DNA from: Yamagishiella unicocca
Lineage: Eukaryota > Chlorophyta > Chlorophyceae > Chlamydomonadales > Volvocaceae
Direction: 5' to 3'
Assembly (NCBI GenBank): GCA_003116995.1
Contig: BDSL01000001.1
Coordinates: 3,100,001-3,164,000 of the forward strand
Length of the DNA stretch: 64,000 nt
Numbering within the stretch: position 1 is the stretch's first letter; the number at the start of each line of letters is the position of its first letter. The notes below the pieces were generated by a model that did not search any database, was not told the DNA's origin, and saw only the letters and a list, made by a program, of their open reading frames with translations. Position numbers and translations under genes: made by a program. Shown here one piece after another: positions 1 to 12,690 of this stretch.

Positions 1-234
1 TATCAACTGTGCGTACACGTCGTGTTCACCTGCGCATTCGGCAGTGTTTTGGGCGGCCCTAACCTGAACATGAGGCACTTGCCACCGAGTCGAATGGCCG
101 CACAGGGTACTGGTACCTGCGTTGTCGGCTCCCACGCGTTGCCTGCCTGCGTCGTCTGCCGCATGCTGGCATCTACCGCAAGGGGTTAAACACCAAACCA
201 TGTTATCCTGTTCTCCCTCCCCCCAACGCAACAG

Positions 235-300
235 CTCCGACAAGATTTCCAGCAAGAGCTGCGGAAAGTGCAGGAGCAGCAGCAGCAGATGAAGCGGTGA
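235..300 (+). CDS. Terminal exon of a gene entering from the left (partial)
   Basis: An acceptor (CAACAG) at 229-234 is followed by 21 codons and a TGA at 298-300. The peptide is Gln/Glu/Lys/Arg-rich (it begins LRQDFQQELRK) with no proline or glycine, as in the end of a coiled coil. Bases 1-234 would be the preceding intron. A TGTAA polyadenylation signal lies at 1369-1373, giving a plausible 3' UTR of about 1.07 kb. The family cannot be told from 21 residues, and chance coding is possible. Confidence 0.4.
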   Translation, partial: LRQDFQQELRKVQEQQQQMKR

Positions 301-2995
301 GGAAACATGGCCCGGATGCGGCTATGTGGCGAAACCCTAAATTCCTGCCGCGGCGCCTTGGACCTGGGCTGCGACGCACATCGGCCATGGTCCCGCGTCC
401 ATGGCAGTCAGCAACACCCCGCCATGAGCGACTAGTGCGGAAACAAACCAGGCAGCATGCGCGGCGAGCTGGCGGTGCGGTGCGGTGCGGTGCGGTGCGC
501 CTACCGGTCTGCCCAGGTGGCAGTGAGGGGGCAGGGCTGGGTTGGGAGAGGGGTGTTATGGTGGGGCGCCGTTCTGGTCGGCCACAATGGACCGGCCAGC
601 GGCCGTCGAGGCCGGCAAGGTGGCGATGATTGACGCCGGGGGGTCATCTGTGCGTTGCTTGGAGTGGTGAGTGATGGGGGCGGCTGTGACGGAAAGTCGA
701 ATTTGAAAAGAAGAGGTCCATCGGATGATAAGAGCTGAGGGGCGTCCAGGGATCTTTGGTTGCCGTGCAAGTGCACGTGCGGGTTTGGTTTGCGATGAGC
801 TGCGCGGGATATGTTTATTTCATGCTCTTTGATCATTACATCACCCAGTGCAGAGCCACGTCCAGAGCTGTGTTTAGAACCGGTCAGCGAAGCTGCTGGA
901 CGTGCTCCGCTGCGGTGCTGCGCCGCCGGGGGGACTTCTGCACGAGCGAGGAGGTCAACACGCGGCAATGGACGCAGAGTCATCGCCGCCGCCAGACTGC
1001 GGGGCTGGTGTTACCTGGGGTGGTTATTGCGGCGTCGGTGAGTGGCTGACTGTGTGTGTCGAGCACTGGCGGTACGGTAGCGGGCGCTGCGGGCAAGTGC
1101 TGACGGTGTAGGCGGCCGCGAGCAGGATGCCCGGGAAGCAGAGTGTGTGGGGCGTGCCGGGAATGCTGGAGTGCAGGCGTTACGGCTAGGGGGTGTGGCG
1201 GCATCGTGGGGTGGCTTGACAGGGCAACGTGACGCCGGGTCGAGAGTTGCGGTAGGCTTGTGGGAGACGCGAGGGAGCAGCAGATCAGCAAGGCGCTGGT
1301 TCGGCTTGTATCACAGTAAGGACGCAGGACACATGCCTGCAGTGATTGGATCGGGGGGGGAGGTGCCTTGTAAAACATGCTGCGGATGGGCTGATACCTC
1401 AGCAAGTCGATCAGCGGGGGGGGGGGCTGTTTAGCGACCACGTCCATAACAAGCTCATGGTACCAATTTTTCCGGTATGCTTGCCTGGACTGGCGAATTC
1501 TGGGAGTCAGTTGTCCGCTGCCGTACAGCGACGCTCAACACCGGTCGTACAGCCCAAATACCAACGTTCCGACGCGAGCACTACCTACACTCAGGCGCAA
1601 ACGAACCTCAGCGCCTACTAGGTAGATGCTTCTGCTGTAAGAACTGGAGCCCCCACCTCCCACTGGGGCATGCGTGCTGCCGGCCACAGGGCTGGCAGTG
1701 GGTGGCTCAGCGTGCGTATCGAAGCTAACACACGGCTAAATGGACAATGCAAGGAGGTGCAGCAAAGCAGGCCCTACGGTACTCAACCCCGCACCCGGAT
1801 GCTCCTTGAAGGACAAACGGTGGATATCTTGTCGCGTGCAGGAGCACCGGTCTTACCAGTGCTCGTGGTCGGCGTGTTGTGGAGGCAGGGGGGCGTGCAT
1901 GGCTCTTCGTTGCAGATGCGATGCCCAAGGCGGATCACTGCGATCCGAAGCCTAAGATCTCAGGCGTATGGAGAATTTTGGGTTTGGGCCCTGAGGACCC
2001 CGCTGTCAAGCCGCAAGCTGCGGAAACCGGTATCCCAGTTTCCACCACAACGAAACCCGGCATGGTGCTGGGCGTACAGTTCCGCGCCTGTCCCATAACG
2101 CGTGTGCACCCACGTGCACGCATCACGCCTCGACCCCAAAATATTTCCCGCTGGCAGGTGCGCCGGTGTCGACGTGTGACGAGCGATCGAGCCTCACGCG
2201 CTGGTGCAACATGTGCAACGCGATGATACCTAGACCTCGTGGGCACGCACTTTCGTGTTTATCGACAAGGTACGCGCGAGCCAGCCGATGTGCGTGTTAT
2301 CAAAGGCCATGCTAAGAAGATGCAGAGGGAACCAAAGATTTGAGGCGTTGCCGCGAAGGCCCTTCGTGGGACTGCCGGCCTTCATATCTCCGCGCGACCA
2401 ATGGTAACAAACGGCAGTTGGCAACTGCCTTGCGTAAACTTGCCCTGAACTTTTGAGCTTCCCTATGCAACAGTACTTACACGAAAAATATGTTCCATTG
2501 GCCAACCTTGTTGATGTCGGCCAGCCTCCCAGATTTTCGATTGGACCAACTGTCATAACATAACACGCACGTTTGCACAGAATATCAATTTGCCGGCAAA
2601 ATTATGATATCGGTTGGCGAGCAGCATCGGAAAAAGACCAAAACGGACGTGCTGACCCCCTCCGACACAGCATAACGCCGAGCACGGACGCTGATGCCGT
2701 CTATGACACGATTAAACAATTAGGGCTTTAGGAATTATGGTGCATGAGGAGCGCAGTACAGGGCAGGACACAGCCAAACGTACCCGGTACGCATAAGGCC
2801 TCACGCGTCGAGAGCTGGCTGACAGGCTGAGGCCTTAAAAGGCCCTCAACACCCACATATTGGCACCAACTACACGAAACATTATTCAAAAAAAAAGAAC
2901 AACACGCAAACGACGACAAACGACGAGCTGACGAGCCATTCCTTGCCGACGTGTACAAGCGACTACACCCCCCCCCCTCGCGAAGGCCACTTTGG
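301..2995. other. Intergenic / probable 3' UTR and PPDK upstream region
   Basis: I see no exon chain here. The first kilobase is probably the 3' UTR of the gene ending at 300. It includes GTGCG repeats near 475-500 and a G-run near 1416-1426. Several open frames exist on both strands (for example 501-983 minus, 2230-2556 minus), but none has recognisable family sequence or linked exons. The PPDK promoter must lie in the right part; no clear TATA box was identified. Confidence 0.5.
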
Positions 2996-5900
2996 ATGGC
3001 TACCATTCGCCGAATCTACCCCTTCAGCAGGGGAAGTAGCGATGGCGACAAGTCCATGAAAGAGCTGGTAAGCGGGGTCGTTTGCCATTGCTGCCGTTAC
3101 GTGGAAAGCGACTGATGTTTTTCCCGGTATTTAGCCACGGGTGGGATGTAATTGTGTTCAATCGTCATACAAGAGATGGCTTGTAATTGTTTGGAAGCTC
3201 GTTTTTTCTCGGCGAAGGTCTGCGGACGTCGGTTGGGCGATGCCCTGATATGCTACCTTGCCCGACATGACGTCCCGCCGGAACAATGTCTAACAAGGCA
3301 TCAGGGATGTTAAGGCTTATGTCGGAGTGCGTCCGGTCCGCGGGCGTTGTACCTTTCGTCTGCGCGCATCCCTCACTACTTTCGTAGCACTAAGCCACAT
3401 CCTGCCTGCTCACGCCCATGAACGTGGAAATCGTTTCGCGCCTCACAGCTTGGCGGCAAAGGCGCCAACCTCTGCGAGATGGCGCGGTGCGGCCTCAACG
3501 TGCCGCCCGGCTTCACGATTACAACCGAGGTCTGCCAGGAGTTCCACCATTGCGGTAAGACTTGTCCCATGAACACTATGAATTCAGCGCTCAACGTTGA
3601 TTGACTTACGAGTATGTCCCTACATGCGGCTGCACCCTCCCGACTCTCGACCCGACACGTCCCGACACCACCCGCACACCGCGTCACGTGTGGCTTCCGC
3701 CCCGTCCTTAACCCCTCCCCCAGCCGTCCTCACGCCCTCCTCGCCCCCCTACCCACGGTCCCAGGCGCGAGGCTGCCCGAGGAGCTGATTGCCGAGGTCC
3801 GCACCGCCGTAGCTGCCGTGGAGGCTGAGATGGGCCTCAAGTTCGGCGACCCCGCCGCGCCGCTGCTCTTCTCCGTTCGCTCCGGCGCAGCGGTGAGGAC
3901 CGCCGCCGCAGCAGCCTACGGACTGGTTGGGCATCCGCAACGTCCGCTGCGAAGCAAGCAGTGTCGCGCACCTAAACTACCAAGGATTAGGATGCCCACA
4001 CCCGTTTGTGTTTTCCGCTGCCCGCCCTGCCGGCCCTGGTTACACTTTGCCACGCCACCCCAAGCTGCTCTCAGCCATTTATCCTATCGCCTACCCCACA
4101 CGCAATCCGCCACGTGTCCCATTTAACCCAAATCCACCCTTTTCCGCGCTGGAAACGCCACCACTCCCAACCCCGCCACTGGCTACGCCCCGGACTGTAA
4201 CAACTACTGGCCCCTCCTCCACAGGTTTCCATGCCCGGCATGATGGACACGGTGCTCAACCTCGGCCTAAACGACACCGTGTTAGAGGGCTTTGCCGCCA
4301 AGTACGGCTCTAGATTCGCGCTGGACTGCTACAGGTGCTCTGATGGTGGTGGTGGTGGTGGGCCGCACATACCAGCAAAGGGGCTCAGTGCATGACCAGC
4401 AAAGGGGCTCAGTGCATGACCAATCGGAGCTGCGTTGGTCTTTCAGTTGCAAATCAGCTGGCATAACCCTTGCCTCATCTGCTGCCGACATATACGGGAC
4501 AACCGTTTTGCATAATTTACAAATTGCGACCATTCCCCCGGCGCATCGCACATGTTCTTCCTGACCTCTGCCTGCTGCTGCCTGCCTCCGGCCCCCACCC
4601 TGCCCCGCAGGCGCCTGCTGCAGATGTTTGGCGATGTGGTGCTTGGCATTCCCCACGAGGACTTCGAGGTCAAGCTCACGGCGCTCAAGGCCGCCCGCGG
4701 CGTGCAGTACGACGTGCAGATGGACGCCGACGACCTGCGCCAGCTGGTGGCGGAGTACAAGGAGGTGTACGGCAAGCACGGCATGGCGCTCCCCCAGGAC
4801 CCGTGGGAGCAGATGTTCATGGGGATCAACGCCGTGTTCAAGTGAGTAAGGAGAGAGAGGGAGGGGGGAGAGCCGTTTCCGGCGGTGAGCCGTTGGTAGT
4901 TGGTGGTTGTAGGCTGCATGTAATTGACAATAGGGGGTTGGTTGGGGCATGTCAGCGCGTTGGTCGCGCGGTGGCGGTGGGATGTATGGTGGTGGTGGAA
5001 GGAGGGTGTTTTGTGTTTTGGGTTCAGCCGCCACGAGCCGCAAAGAGGAGCCAGTGGGGAATCTGGAAGGGCGCGGGTCCGTGGTTCGTCCATTGGTGAC
5101 TTCCGACGATGTGCTTGAGCCGTTCTGGCTCCCTTGTAATACTCGCATTCTGCTGCCGCCCACTGCCTGAATTTAGATCCTGGAACATTCCTCGCGCCAT
5201 CAAGTACCGCGAGATCAACAAGATCACCGGGCTCAAGGGCACAGCCGTCAACGTGCAGGTGCGCCGAGTGTGACTGACTGACTGACTGACTGGGTGACTG
5301 ACTGGCGGAGCGAACAGCGACAAGCAATCCAGGGCCCTGGATGAAAGCTTCCAGTGCAGATAGACTCAGGTTTAAGAACACCAGGAAGATTGGCATGCTT
5401 CTTGCGTCTTCCACACTCGTGCCTTTTGGTCTGGAACCCACCGTAACTCGTACAACTACTACTCGTGCCTCGCGCGGCGTTCCACTTCGGTCGCAGCCAG
5501 TCGCGCCACCTGCAACGGAAACCAAACCAGCCCGACTTTCTTAACGACTGGGATCCACAACCTTGCGCTCGGTACCTGCCCTGCTGGCCGACGAACGGCG
5601 GCCCCGCAGACCATGGTGTACGGCAACATGGGCGACACCAGCGGCACCGGCGTGTGCTTCACCCGCAACCCTGCCAACGGCGACCGCGAGCTGTTCGGCG
5701 AGTTCCTCATCAACGCGCAGGGCGAGGATGTGGTGGCCGGCATCCGCACCCCCATGCCCATCAAGCTCATGGCGGACGTCATGCCGCCCATATACACGGA
5801 GCTGGTGGCCAACACCACCATGCTGGAGCGACACATGAAGGACATGCAGGTGCGCTGCGGGGAGGGGAGGGAGGAGAGGAGAGGGAGTGCTGGAGGCGCC

Positions 5901-7625
5901 TGGGCTGGTACCTGCCCTCTCCCCACCTGCCCTCTCCCCACCTGCCCTCTCCCCACCTGCCCTCTCCCCGCCTGCCCTCTGCCGCACGTGTGCCGCAGGA
6001 CGTGGAGTTCACCGTGCAGGAGGGCCGGCTGTTCATGCTGCAGTGCCGCAACGGCAAGCGCACCGGCACGGCGGCTCTGCGCATCGCCCTGGACCTGGAG
6101 GGGGAGGGGCTCATCAGCAAGGACGAGGCGGTGCTCATGGTGGAGCCTCGACACCTGGACCAGCTGCTGCACCCGCAGTTCGAGGATGAGAAGAAGTACG
6201 CCAAGGACGTCATAACCCGGGGCCTGGCGGCGTCGCCTGGTGGGTGCATGTCATGCTGGCTCTGTTTGTAACGTACGGCACCGCCGGGTGCTGCAGGAGA
6301 TTTAGGGTTTTAGGGGTTGACAGCTCCCCATGACACCCTGCAATTACTGCCACCTGTCGCTGCTGGGTTTTGTGGGGCCTGATGTGCCCTGCAGGCGCCG
6401 CCGTGGGTCGCTTGGTGTTCTCGGCGGAGGTTGCGGAAGAGTGGAAGGCCCGAGGCGAGCGGGTGGTGCTGTGCCGACACGAGACCTCACCCGAGGACGT
6501 GGGCGGAATGCACGCGTCGGAGGGCATCGTGACCTGCCGCGGAGGCATGACGTCGCACGCCGCCGTCGTTGCGCGCGGCTGGGGCAAGCCCTGCGTCTGC
6601 GGCTGCGATATGCTGCACATCGACCTCAAGAACAAGGTGCGGCGGGCGCCCGGCCTGGCGGGCGGCTGGGATTTAGCAGACGCTCGGCTGGGGTTCAGCA
6701 GGCTTATCACTCTTATCTTAGAGGATTGGCTTCTACCGAGTCCCGACGTCGCCTTGATAGGTGGCTTCCTGGGGTCGCGTGGCTCGCGTCCATGTTTGCT
6801 TCGCTCTCGCACCTGTCAGTAAGTTCGTTACCTCTGCCCCTACCTGAGGCCATACAGATAGGACCGGATGTGTGACGTTCGTGTCGCTCACGTGACATGC
6901 CCGTGCCCAGGTTTTGACGTGCGAGGTGGGCGGCGCGGACCTGCGCCTGCACGAGGGCGACTGGGTCAGCCTCAACGGCACCAGTGGGGAGGTCATTGTG
7001 GGCAAGCAAGCGCTCAAGAAGGCCGAGGTCACGTGCGGCGACCTCGGCAAGATGATGGAGTGAGTGGGCAAGTAGCCTGGGGGCGGAAACCAGTAGTAGC
7101 TGTGACGACGGCGGGCGCAAGGACGAGGAACGCGGGAAAGACGTGGGAAACCGGGCGGTGTGTTTGGCCCTGCTGGTACACCCCATGATCCGTCTGCTAA
7201 GCCTCCTCAACTCGACTCAGCTGTCAGCGCTGACCCAAACAATGCGCCGTACTCGCGAACCGCCCCTGGCGGACCTCCTTCTCTGCAGGTGGGTGGACAA
7301 GGCACGCCGGCTGCGTGTGCTCACCAACGCCGACACTCCAGAGGACGCGCTGGTGGCGCGAACCAACGGCGCGCAGGGCATCGGGTTGTGCCGTACAGAG
7401 CACATGTTCTTCTCGACGCACGACCGCATCGCAGCGGTGAGCGGAGGAGGGCCTTATGCTGGCTGGGTGGCTGGGTGGCTGGGTGGCTGGGTGGCTGGGT
7501 AGCTGGGTGGCTGGGTAGCTGGGTGGCTGGGTGGCTGGGTAGCTGGGTGGCTGGGTGGCTGGGTGGCTGGGTGGCTGGGTGGCTGGGTGGCTGGGTGGCT
7601 GGGTGGCTGGGTGGCTGGGTGGCAG

Positions 7626-7656
<31 letters not shown>

Positions 7657-10073
7657 GGACGTTGGGACCCATAGCTGTAACTACAACGTCATGGGCAAAC
7701 CCGCACGGGTGTAGGTCCGCCGCATGATCGCTGAGGAGGAGCTGGAGAGCAGTCACAAGCTGGAGGCGCTGGAGGAGCTCAAGGGATACCAGCGCCATGA
7801 CTTCGAGGGCATCTTCAAGTGAGTGTCGCGCACCATACATAATACAGCTCCCGGCGGTCAAGCATTTCACCTGCCTGAGCCACTCAGCAGTCCGCCACAT
7901 CGCTGACCACCACCTGCTCTAGCTCGGGTTCCGGAAGGGCTGATGAAGCGGAAACATTTAGGGCAGTGCGGCCCTATACCTCTACGTCGCCCTTGCAAAT
8001 GCAGCGCGACAGCAGCCATTCCGCAGTCCCAAAGCCCGTCTGGAGAGCTTCCTGTCCCTCCGCGCGCTGCCCGCAGGGCCATGGACGGGCTGCCTGTGAC
8101 CATCCGGCTGCTGGACCCACCGCTGCACGAGTTCCTCCCACAGGAGGGTGCCGCCATGGACGCGCTGTGTCGCCAGCTAGCGGAGGAGCTGCATGCCACC
8201 GTGGAGAGGGTGGAGGGTCGCCTCAACGGACTGCGCGAGGTGAACCCCATGATGGGGCTGCGTGGCTGCCGGCTGGGTATCGTGCACCCGGAGATCACGG
8301 AGATGCAGGCGGTTGCGATCTTCGAGGCCGCAACCGCCGCCGCGAAGGGCGGGGCACAAGTTCATCCACACATCATGGTGCCGCTGGTGAGGAGGGGCCG
8401 CCGCGCGCGTTGCGTGTGCGTGTGACGGGAAGTAGGTGCCAATTACGCTTACGGTTGTGCTTATTATTTTCGTCTGCAAACATGCTCAACTGTATCAGGT
8501 ATGCCTTGAGATGTTGGGTCTCGTTGTTCGCTATCCAAAGCCTGTGCGCAGCCGCCGATCCTCCGAGTCGGAACGTCCCCCATAACGCAGCCCTTGTCGC
8601 AGCCCTCCATCTCCTTTATCTATTTTCGTCTCCTTCAGCGTCAGGCGATGCGTCCAATGGTTCTGCCTCTTCGTCTGGAACCCACTGTGACAAAGGACTA
8701 CAATCTCTTCCGCGGCCTCGCAGGTCGCCACCACGGAGGAGCTGGACCACCAAGTGGGCATCATCCACGCCGCCGCCAAAAAGGTGGCGGACGCCTCGGG
8801 CATCAAGGGTGCGTCGTCGTAGTCATCGTTACAGTGGGCTCCACACCGGCGTCGTGCTGCGCTGTAGTTGCTGCGTTTCGTAACAGACGCCTGCCCGACT
8901 TGCGACCGCGAACGCAACGCCCGCTTGCACCACCCAAGCCTGGCTGGGAGCTGCAAGAGGCCGCTTCCTTTGTGTTACCTATCTTGGCCGTGCTCCGTAC
9001 TCGGGTCCGCTCCCTCTGCCTGCCCTAGACTGATACCCGGCCTCTCTCCCCCTCCCGCTCCCTCCGCCGCTGTGCCCGCCCGCCGCCTGCGTGCAGTGCC
9101 GTACAAGGTGGGCACCATGATCGAGGTGCCTCGCGCGGCGCTGCAGGCTGGCCGCCTGGCGGAGCGGTCCGACTTCTTCTCATTTGGCACCAACGACCTG
9201 ACGCAGATGACGTAGGTGGTGGTTGTTGTAACGGTTACAGTGGGTTCCAGACCAAGAGGTAGAACCATCGGGCACATCGCCTGACACTGAGAAAGGCGGG
9301 GGAAACAAAGACCCAACCTACCCGGGAGGGCTGCGCAGAGCTCAGCTGGGCCGGGTGCACGAACGTAGGTACGATGCTCGTCCAGTAAATGGCACCGCAT
9401 GCATCACCGTGACTGTGACCGGCTGGCGCCGAAGGACGCGTCCGCTCCTGTGCCCTGGCATGGGCCTGCACGATGATTTTCCCGCGTGGGTTGCTGCGAT
9501 GTGGCTGTGTCGCAGGTTCGGCATCAGCCGAGACGACGCGCAGGCCAAGTTCCTGTCGCATTACACGCGGCAGGGCATCCTGCAGAGTGACCCCTTCGAC
9601 ACGCTCGACGTTGTGGGCGTTGGCGAGATGGTAAAGATTGCCGTCGAGCGCGGCCGGGCCGCCAAGCCCACCCTGGAGCTTGGCATCTGCGGCGAGCACG
9701 GCGGTGACCCGAACTCCATTGCCTTCTTCAACAAGGTGGGAGCGGGAGCGGGAGGGGATGCTGCCTTCGCTTTATACGGTTAGGAAATGCTGTCGTGGTA
9801 GATGGGAACGGCGCAGGGCTGGCAGAGAAGAAAGAGGTCGCGGTTGCCGATCATGTTCCATCGGCGATGACGGTGATCAGGTACGTTCCAAGGCCGCGAA
9901 AAGGCATCCTAACTGGACGTCCAACAACCCCATTCGCTGACCTGCACCGCAACCCTGGTTTTCTGGTGTGCTTTCAGGTCGGCCTCGACTACGTCTCATG
10001 CTCACCGCTGCGCGTGCCGATCGCCCGCCTGGCGGCCGCGCAGGCAGCCATTAAGGCGGCCAAGGGCAAGTAG
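2996..10073 (+). CDS. PPDK: Pyruvate, phosphate dikinase (complete, 17 exons)
   Basis: It interconverts pyruvate, ATP and phosphate with phosphoenolpyruvate, AMP and pyrophosphate. Exons: 2996-3067, 3449-3554, 3765-3892, 4225-4334, 4611-4841, 5177-5258, 5610-5849, 5999-6239, 6395-6636, 6911-7059, 7289-7436, 7715-7818, 8077-8386, 8724-8808, 9097-9211, 9516-9735, 9978-10073. They join in phase to 892 residues, the usual length of the mature enzyme. Landmarks in order: LGGKGANL near the N-terminus, the ATP-grasp region with [11 protein letters not shown], the swivelling phosphohistidine domain with [13 protein letters not shown] (His458), then the TIM-barrel PEP domain with [19 protein letters not shown]-like [20 protein letters not shown] and the ICGEHGG catalytic cysteine (Cys846). 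The ATG at 2996 leads into the conserved IYPFSRGS...DKSMKEL start with only a few extra residues, so no chloroplast transit peptide is visible and a cytosolic form is likely. All core motifs are intact. Confidence 0.95.
4350..4425 (+). repeat. 25-bp direct duplication in PPDK intron 4
   Basis: The unit ACCAGCAAAGGGGCTCAGTG plus CATG occurs twice in a row just after the exon 4 donor. It is a local tandem duplication with no coding potential. Confidence 0.7.
5905..5985 (+). repeat. 15-bp tandem repeat in PPDK intron 7
   Basis: About five units of CCTGCCCTCTCCCCA stand directly upstream of the exon 8 acceptor at 5998. They form a long pyrimidine tract, which may help acceptor recognition. Confidence 0.8.
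7455..7655 (+). repeat. 8-bp minisatellite (GGCTGGGT) in PPDK intron 11
   Basis: Over 20 units of GGCTGGGT, with occasional GGCTGGGTA variants, end in a short GGCT array. The open frames across it on both strands are repeat artefacts (Gly-Trp-Val-Ala and Pro-Ser-His peptides). Confidence 0.9.
8625..8700 (-). repeat. Dispersed repeat family R1, copy in PPDK intron 13
   Basis: It contains the R1 core TCAGGCGATGCG, ATGGTTCTGCCTCTTCGTCT and GGAACCCACTGT, in the orientation opposite to the copy at 9228-9313. Further degenerate copies lie at 5425-5460 and 8826-8850. Confidence 0.7.
9228..9313 (+). repeat. Dispersed repeat family R1, copy in PPDK intron 15
   Basis: It begins GTAACGGTTACAGTGGG, continues through TTCCAGACCAAGAGGTAGAA and CATCGGGCACATCGCCTGAC, and ends near GGAAACAAAGAC. 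The first bases carry a TGTAA in sense orientation inside an intron. It is nearly a reverse complement of the segment at 11250-11340. Confidence 0.8.
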
Positions 10074-10454
10074 GACCAAGTCGGACCAAGCAAGAGATCA
10101 GAGGGAAGATGTAGCTGGACAGCAGTAGCATGAAGGGCGAGGCCGGCTGCATGGCCTATGCCGGAGAAGGAAGCGTTGCAAGCCATGATACCGCCTTACC
10201 ACTAGAGGTATGGTGCACTTGCTGGTTTCAAGCAGTGATGGACCCTGGTGCGGTTTGGCAGCGTTCAATAGAAGAAGGGAAGCATGTGGATGACCGATCA
10301 GCAAAACCGCCGGCACCGCTTAGCGTGCGGGAAAGGATGCGATGGCCCCATATATTTTGGCACGATTTTGCCCACACTGAATCCCCCATACCGAATCCCT
10401 TGCAAACATTTACACTATTTACAAGGCGTCGAGTTTGCAATTTGTATTTTTTTT

Positions 10455-10459
10455 TGTAA
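10455..10459 (+). terminator. TGTAA polyadenylation signal of PPDK
   Basis: TGTAA lies 382 bases after the PPDK stop, following a T-run, and is the usual volvocine poly(A) signal. It sits inside GTAACGGTTACAG, the terminus of repeat family R1, so the signal appears to be supplied by a repeat. Confidence 0.6.
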
Positions 10460-10519
10460 CGGTTACAGACGCTACTGCTGCTGTGACTCGCGTGGTATGT
10501 TGTGGATGACGCTGTCCCG

Positions 10520-12690
10520 CAATGTTAGGTTTTTTCCATATACTCACTTATATCAACTGAGGCAGGTGGGCGTCTGCAAGGCTGCCACAGCTCACAAGCA
10601 GTAACAGAAATAAAAAATTCCTTGCATTTACTTCAGATGCAACCGGGACTCACGCCCGGATACCTGGATTGGGGCTGATTGGGGCTGCAAGGGGTTGGTG
10701 TCGATGGCGGCCGCCTTCTCCTTAGTGTGTACTTGCGCGATCGAAAAAATGTAACGTTACATCTCACGCGGACGCTACATCTCCTTGTCAGACAAACGTT
10801 CAGCATGGTACGGACCGCGGTGGGGTAGTAGTAACGGTGGGGGTGTCGAATGCGCGTCACATATCCGCTATGTTCCGCAAGCCCATAGGGGGGCCCATGC
10901 CAAGACGAGAAGCCAGCGCTAGCAGCCAGCAGGCGCCCAAAACGGCATAGGGAAAACAGGAAGCCCCGGCGCGCCCAAGAAGCAGGGCCCCGACAAAAAC
11001 GAACAGCCCAGGCACCCCAAGGGCCACCGCAGGAAAACAGCTGGACCAGATAGCCAGGACCTTCGGGCTGGGGACAGAACCCCCAGCACCGTCCATACGC
11101 AAAAAAGACCCCACCCGAAAAGCCGGCCAGCAAAGGGACTTGTACCACGATGGACAGTCCCAGCAAACCAAGGCCAAGAGGACGGAGAAAAACCAAATTC
11201 GAGTAGACGTCGCCCTGGGCACACCCATCCGCACGGTCGCAGGCAACACGGTCTTTGTTTCCTCCGTCTTTCTCAGTGTCAGGCGATGCGCCCGATGGTT
11301 CTACCTCTTGGTCTGGAACCCACTGTAACCGTTACAACTGAACAGGAACAACTGGGCAGGGAAAACCGCACGGGAAAGACACTAGCGAAAGCTCCAGCCC
11401 CAGAGGGCACCAGAAAGGCGGACAAGCTGCCAGCGAAGAGCCGCTCAGGTCCCCCAGGGCAGCCACGGTTCAACCAGCACACCGCAAGCGACCATTGCAT
11501 ACACAGAGGAATGGGTGGGTGACCCCGACAGCACCCCAGCCAGCCCGCAGCACAGCAACACCCCGCAACGGGCCCAAAAACCAGCAATCGCAGTCAATTG
11601 CGCGCGAGCGTACAGCACCAGGTCGGTAGCCCGGAGATCAATCGCATCTGAGAGCGGCCGGGCCGACAACATCCCGAAACACACTGCTCACAGCCGGGGG
11701 GCCTTGCACCCGCCACAGCTCCACACGGGCCAGCCGCTGAACACCCACAGGGCAGCCTGCAGAGTCACCGCGACTGCCCGATTGCCCAGCCACAGGCACC
11801 ACCGCAAGGTGCCCTCCGAGCACACCGACCACCGCGGCAGTGCCAGAGATGATGCCGGCGAGGGGACACCGGTCCAACCTCCAGGAGGCCGGGGGCCCCC
11901 GGGGGCCTCCCTAGTGCCTCCTACATGTGCGCCTCCTGCAGGGCGAGCGGGACAGTGGCCATGGCCTCGAGCTGCATGGAGGTACCCAGTCGAACGCTGA
12001 GGCGGCTGAGCAGCATAGCCTTGTCCATTGGGGACACCCCAATCCAGCCGGCGCAGCAGGAGGGCAGCGGCTTTTGCTTTTTAATCTATACGAGTTTTTC
12101 CCCTTTTGATGCGCATCAGACACTAAGGAGTAAGGACGGCAGCAGCACGCAGCGCCTTGCGGCAATCAGCTGAGCTACTCTGTGCCTGTGGAGATGCCAA
12201 GTGCACGGACGGAGTTAGGGGGGTAAGACTGTAACGAATGCAGTGGCAACTCTGCTCCCAGCACCATACCTACCCCGCGGTTGGTGCTGCCACTCGTGCT
12301 GCAGTATAGTGTCAACCGTTGCCACCGGATTAACGCCCTCGAAGGCACCAGGACTGCTTTGCCGATAACTAGACCATACCGGATTACCGGTACACAGTGA
12401 AAGGAAACTGACTTGCAGATCAACGCTGTTTACATGCTCCTGCAACGCGTTTTAATGCATTGCTCTGGCATCCCTTCACATAATGCTTTTATGGCTCTTG
12501 GGATGATCATACTCTCTTGATTGCATAACGTTCATGGCGCAGGGTGCACGGAGTGAACAACTGGCCAAAAGTTACATGTCAATCTCATCCAACAAGCTTT
12601 ATTTGAATCCTGAAGCCAGGCTTCCGATGACCTAGACAGTAAAAGCGATCTTCGTGACGGGATAAAGGTTTACCACCAACGTCACATATT
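10520..12690. other. Gene-poor intergenic stretch
   Basis: No exon chain is seen. From about 10850 to 11900 the + strand is A/C-rich and the minus strand is open for up to 187 codons (10633-11196). That product is low-complexity (Gly, Leu, Phe, Trp) and matches no family I know. An R1 repeat copy lies inside it. A minus-strand TGTAA (TTACA at 12570-12575) could end a long 3' UTR of the gene at 14481-16281. Confidence 0.5.
11250..11340 (-). repeat. Dispersed repeat family R1, intergenic copy
   Basis: Read on the minus strand it matches the 9228 copy closely: GTAACGGTTAC at the end, then GGGTTCCAGACCAAGAGGTA, the ATCGGGCGCATCGCCTGACA core and the A-rich GGAAACAAAGAC end. The 9228 and 11250 copies form an inverted pair flanking the PPDK 3' end. 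Confidence 0.8.

Noticed and set aside
501..983. 160-codon minus-strand frame
   Set aside because: It overlaps the likely 3' UTR of the left-edge gene. The composition is that of random GC-rich sequence, with no motif or linked exon.
7160..7900. Long frames on both strands encoding Gly-Trp-Val-Ala or Pro-Ser-His repeats
   Set aside because: They are translations of the GGCTGGGT minisatellite inside a PPDK intron.
10633..11249. Overlapping minus-strand frames of up to 187 codons
   Set aside because: They are low-complexity with no family match, and several frames are open at once, which indicates base composition and not coding.
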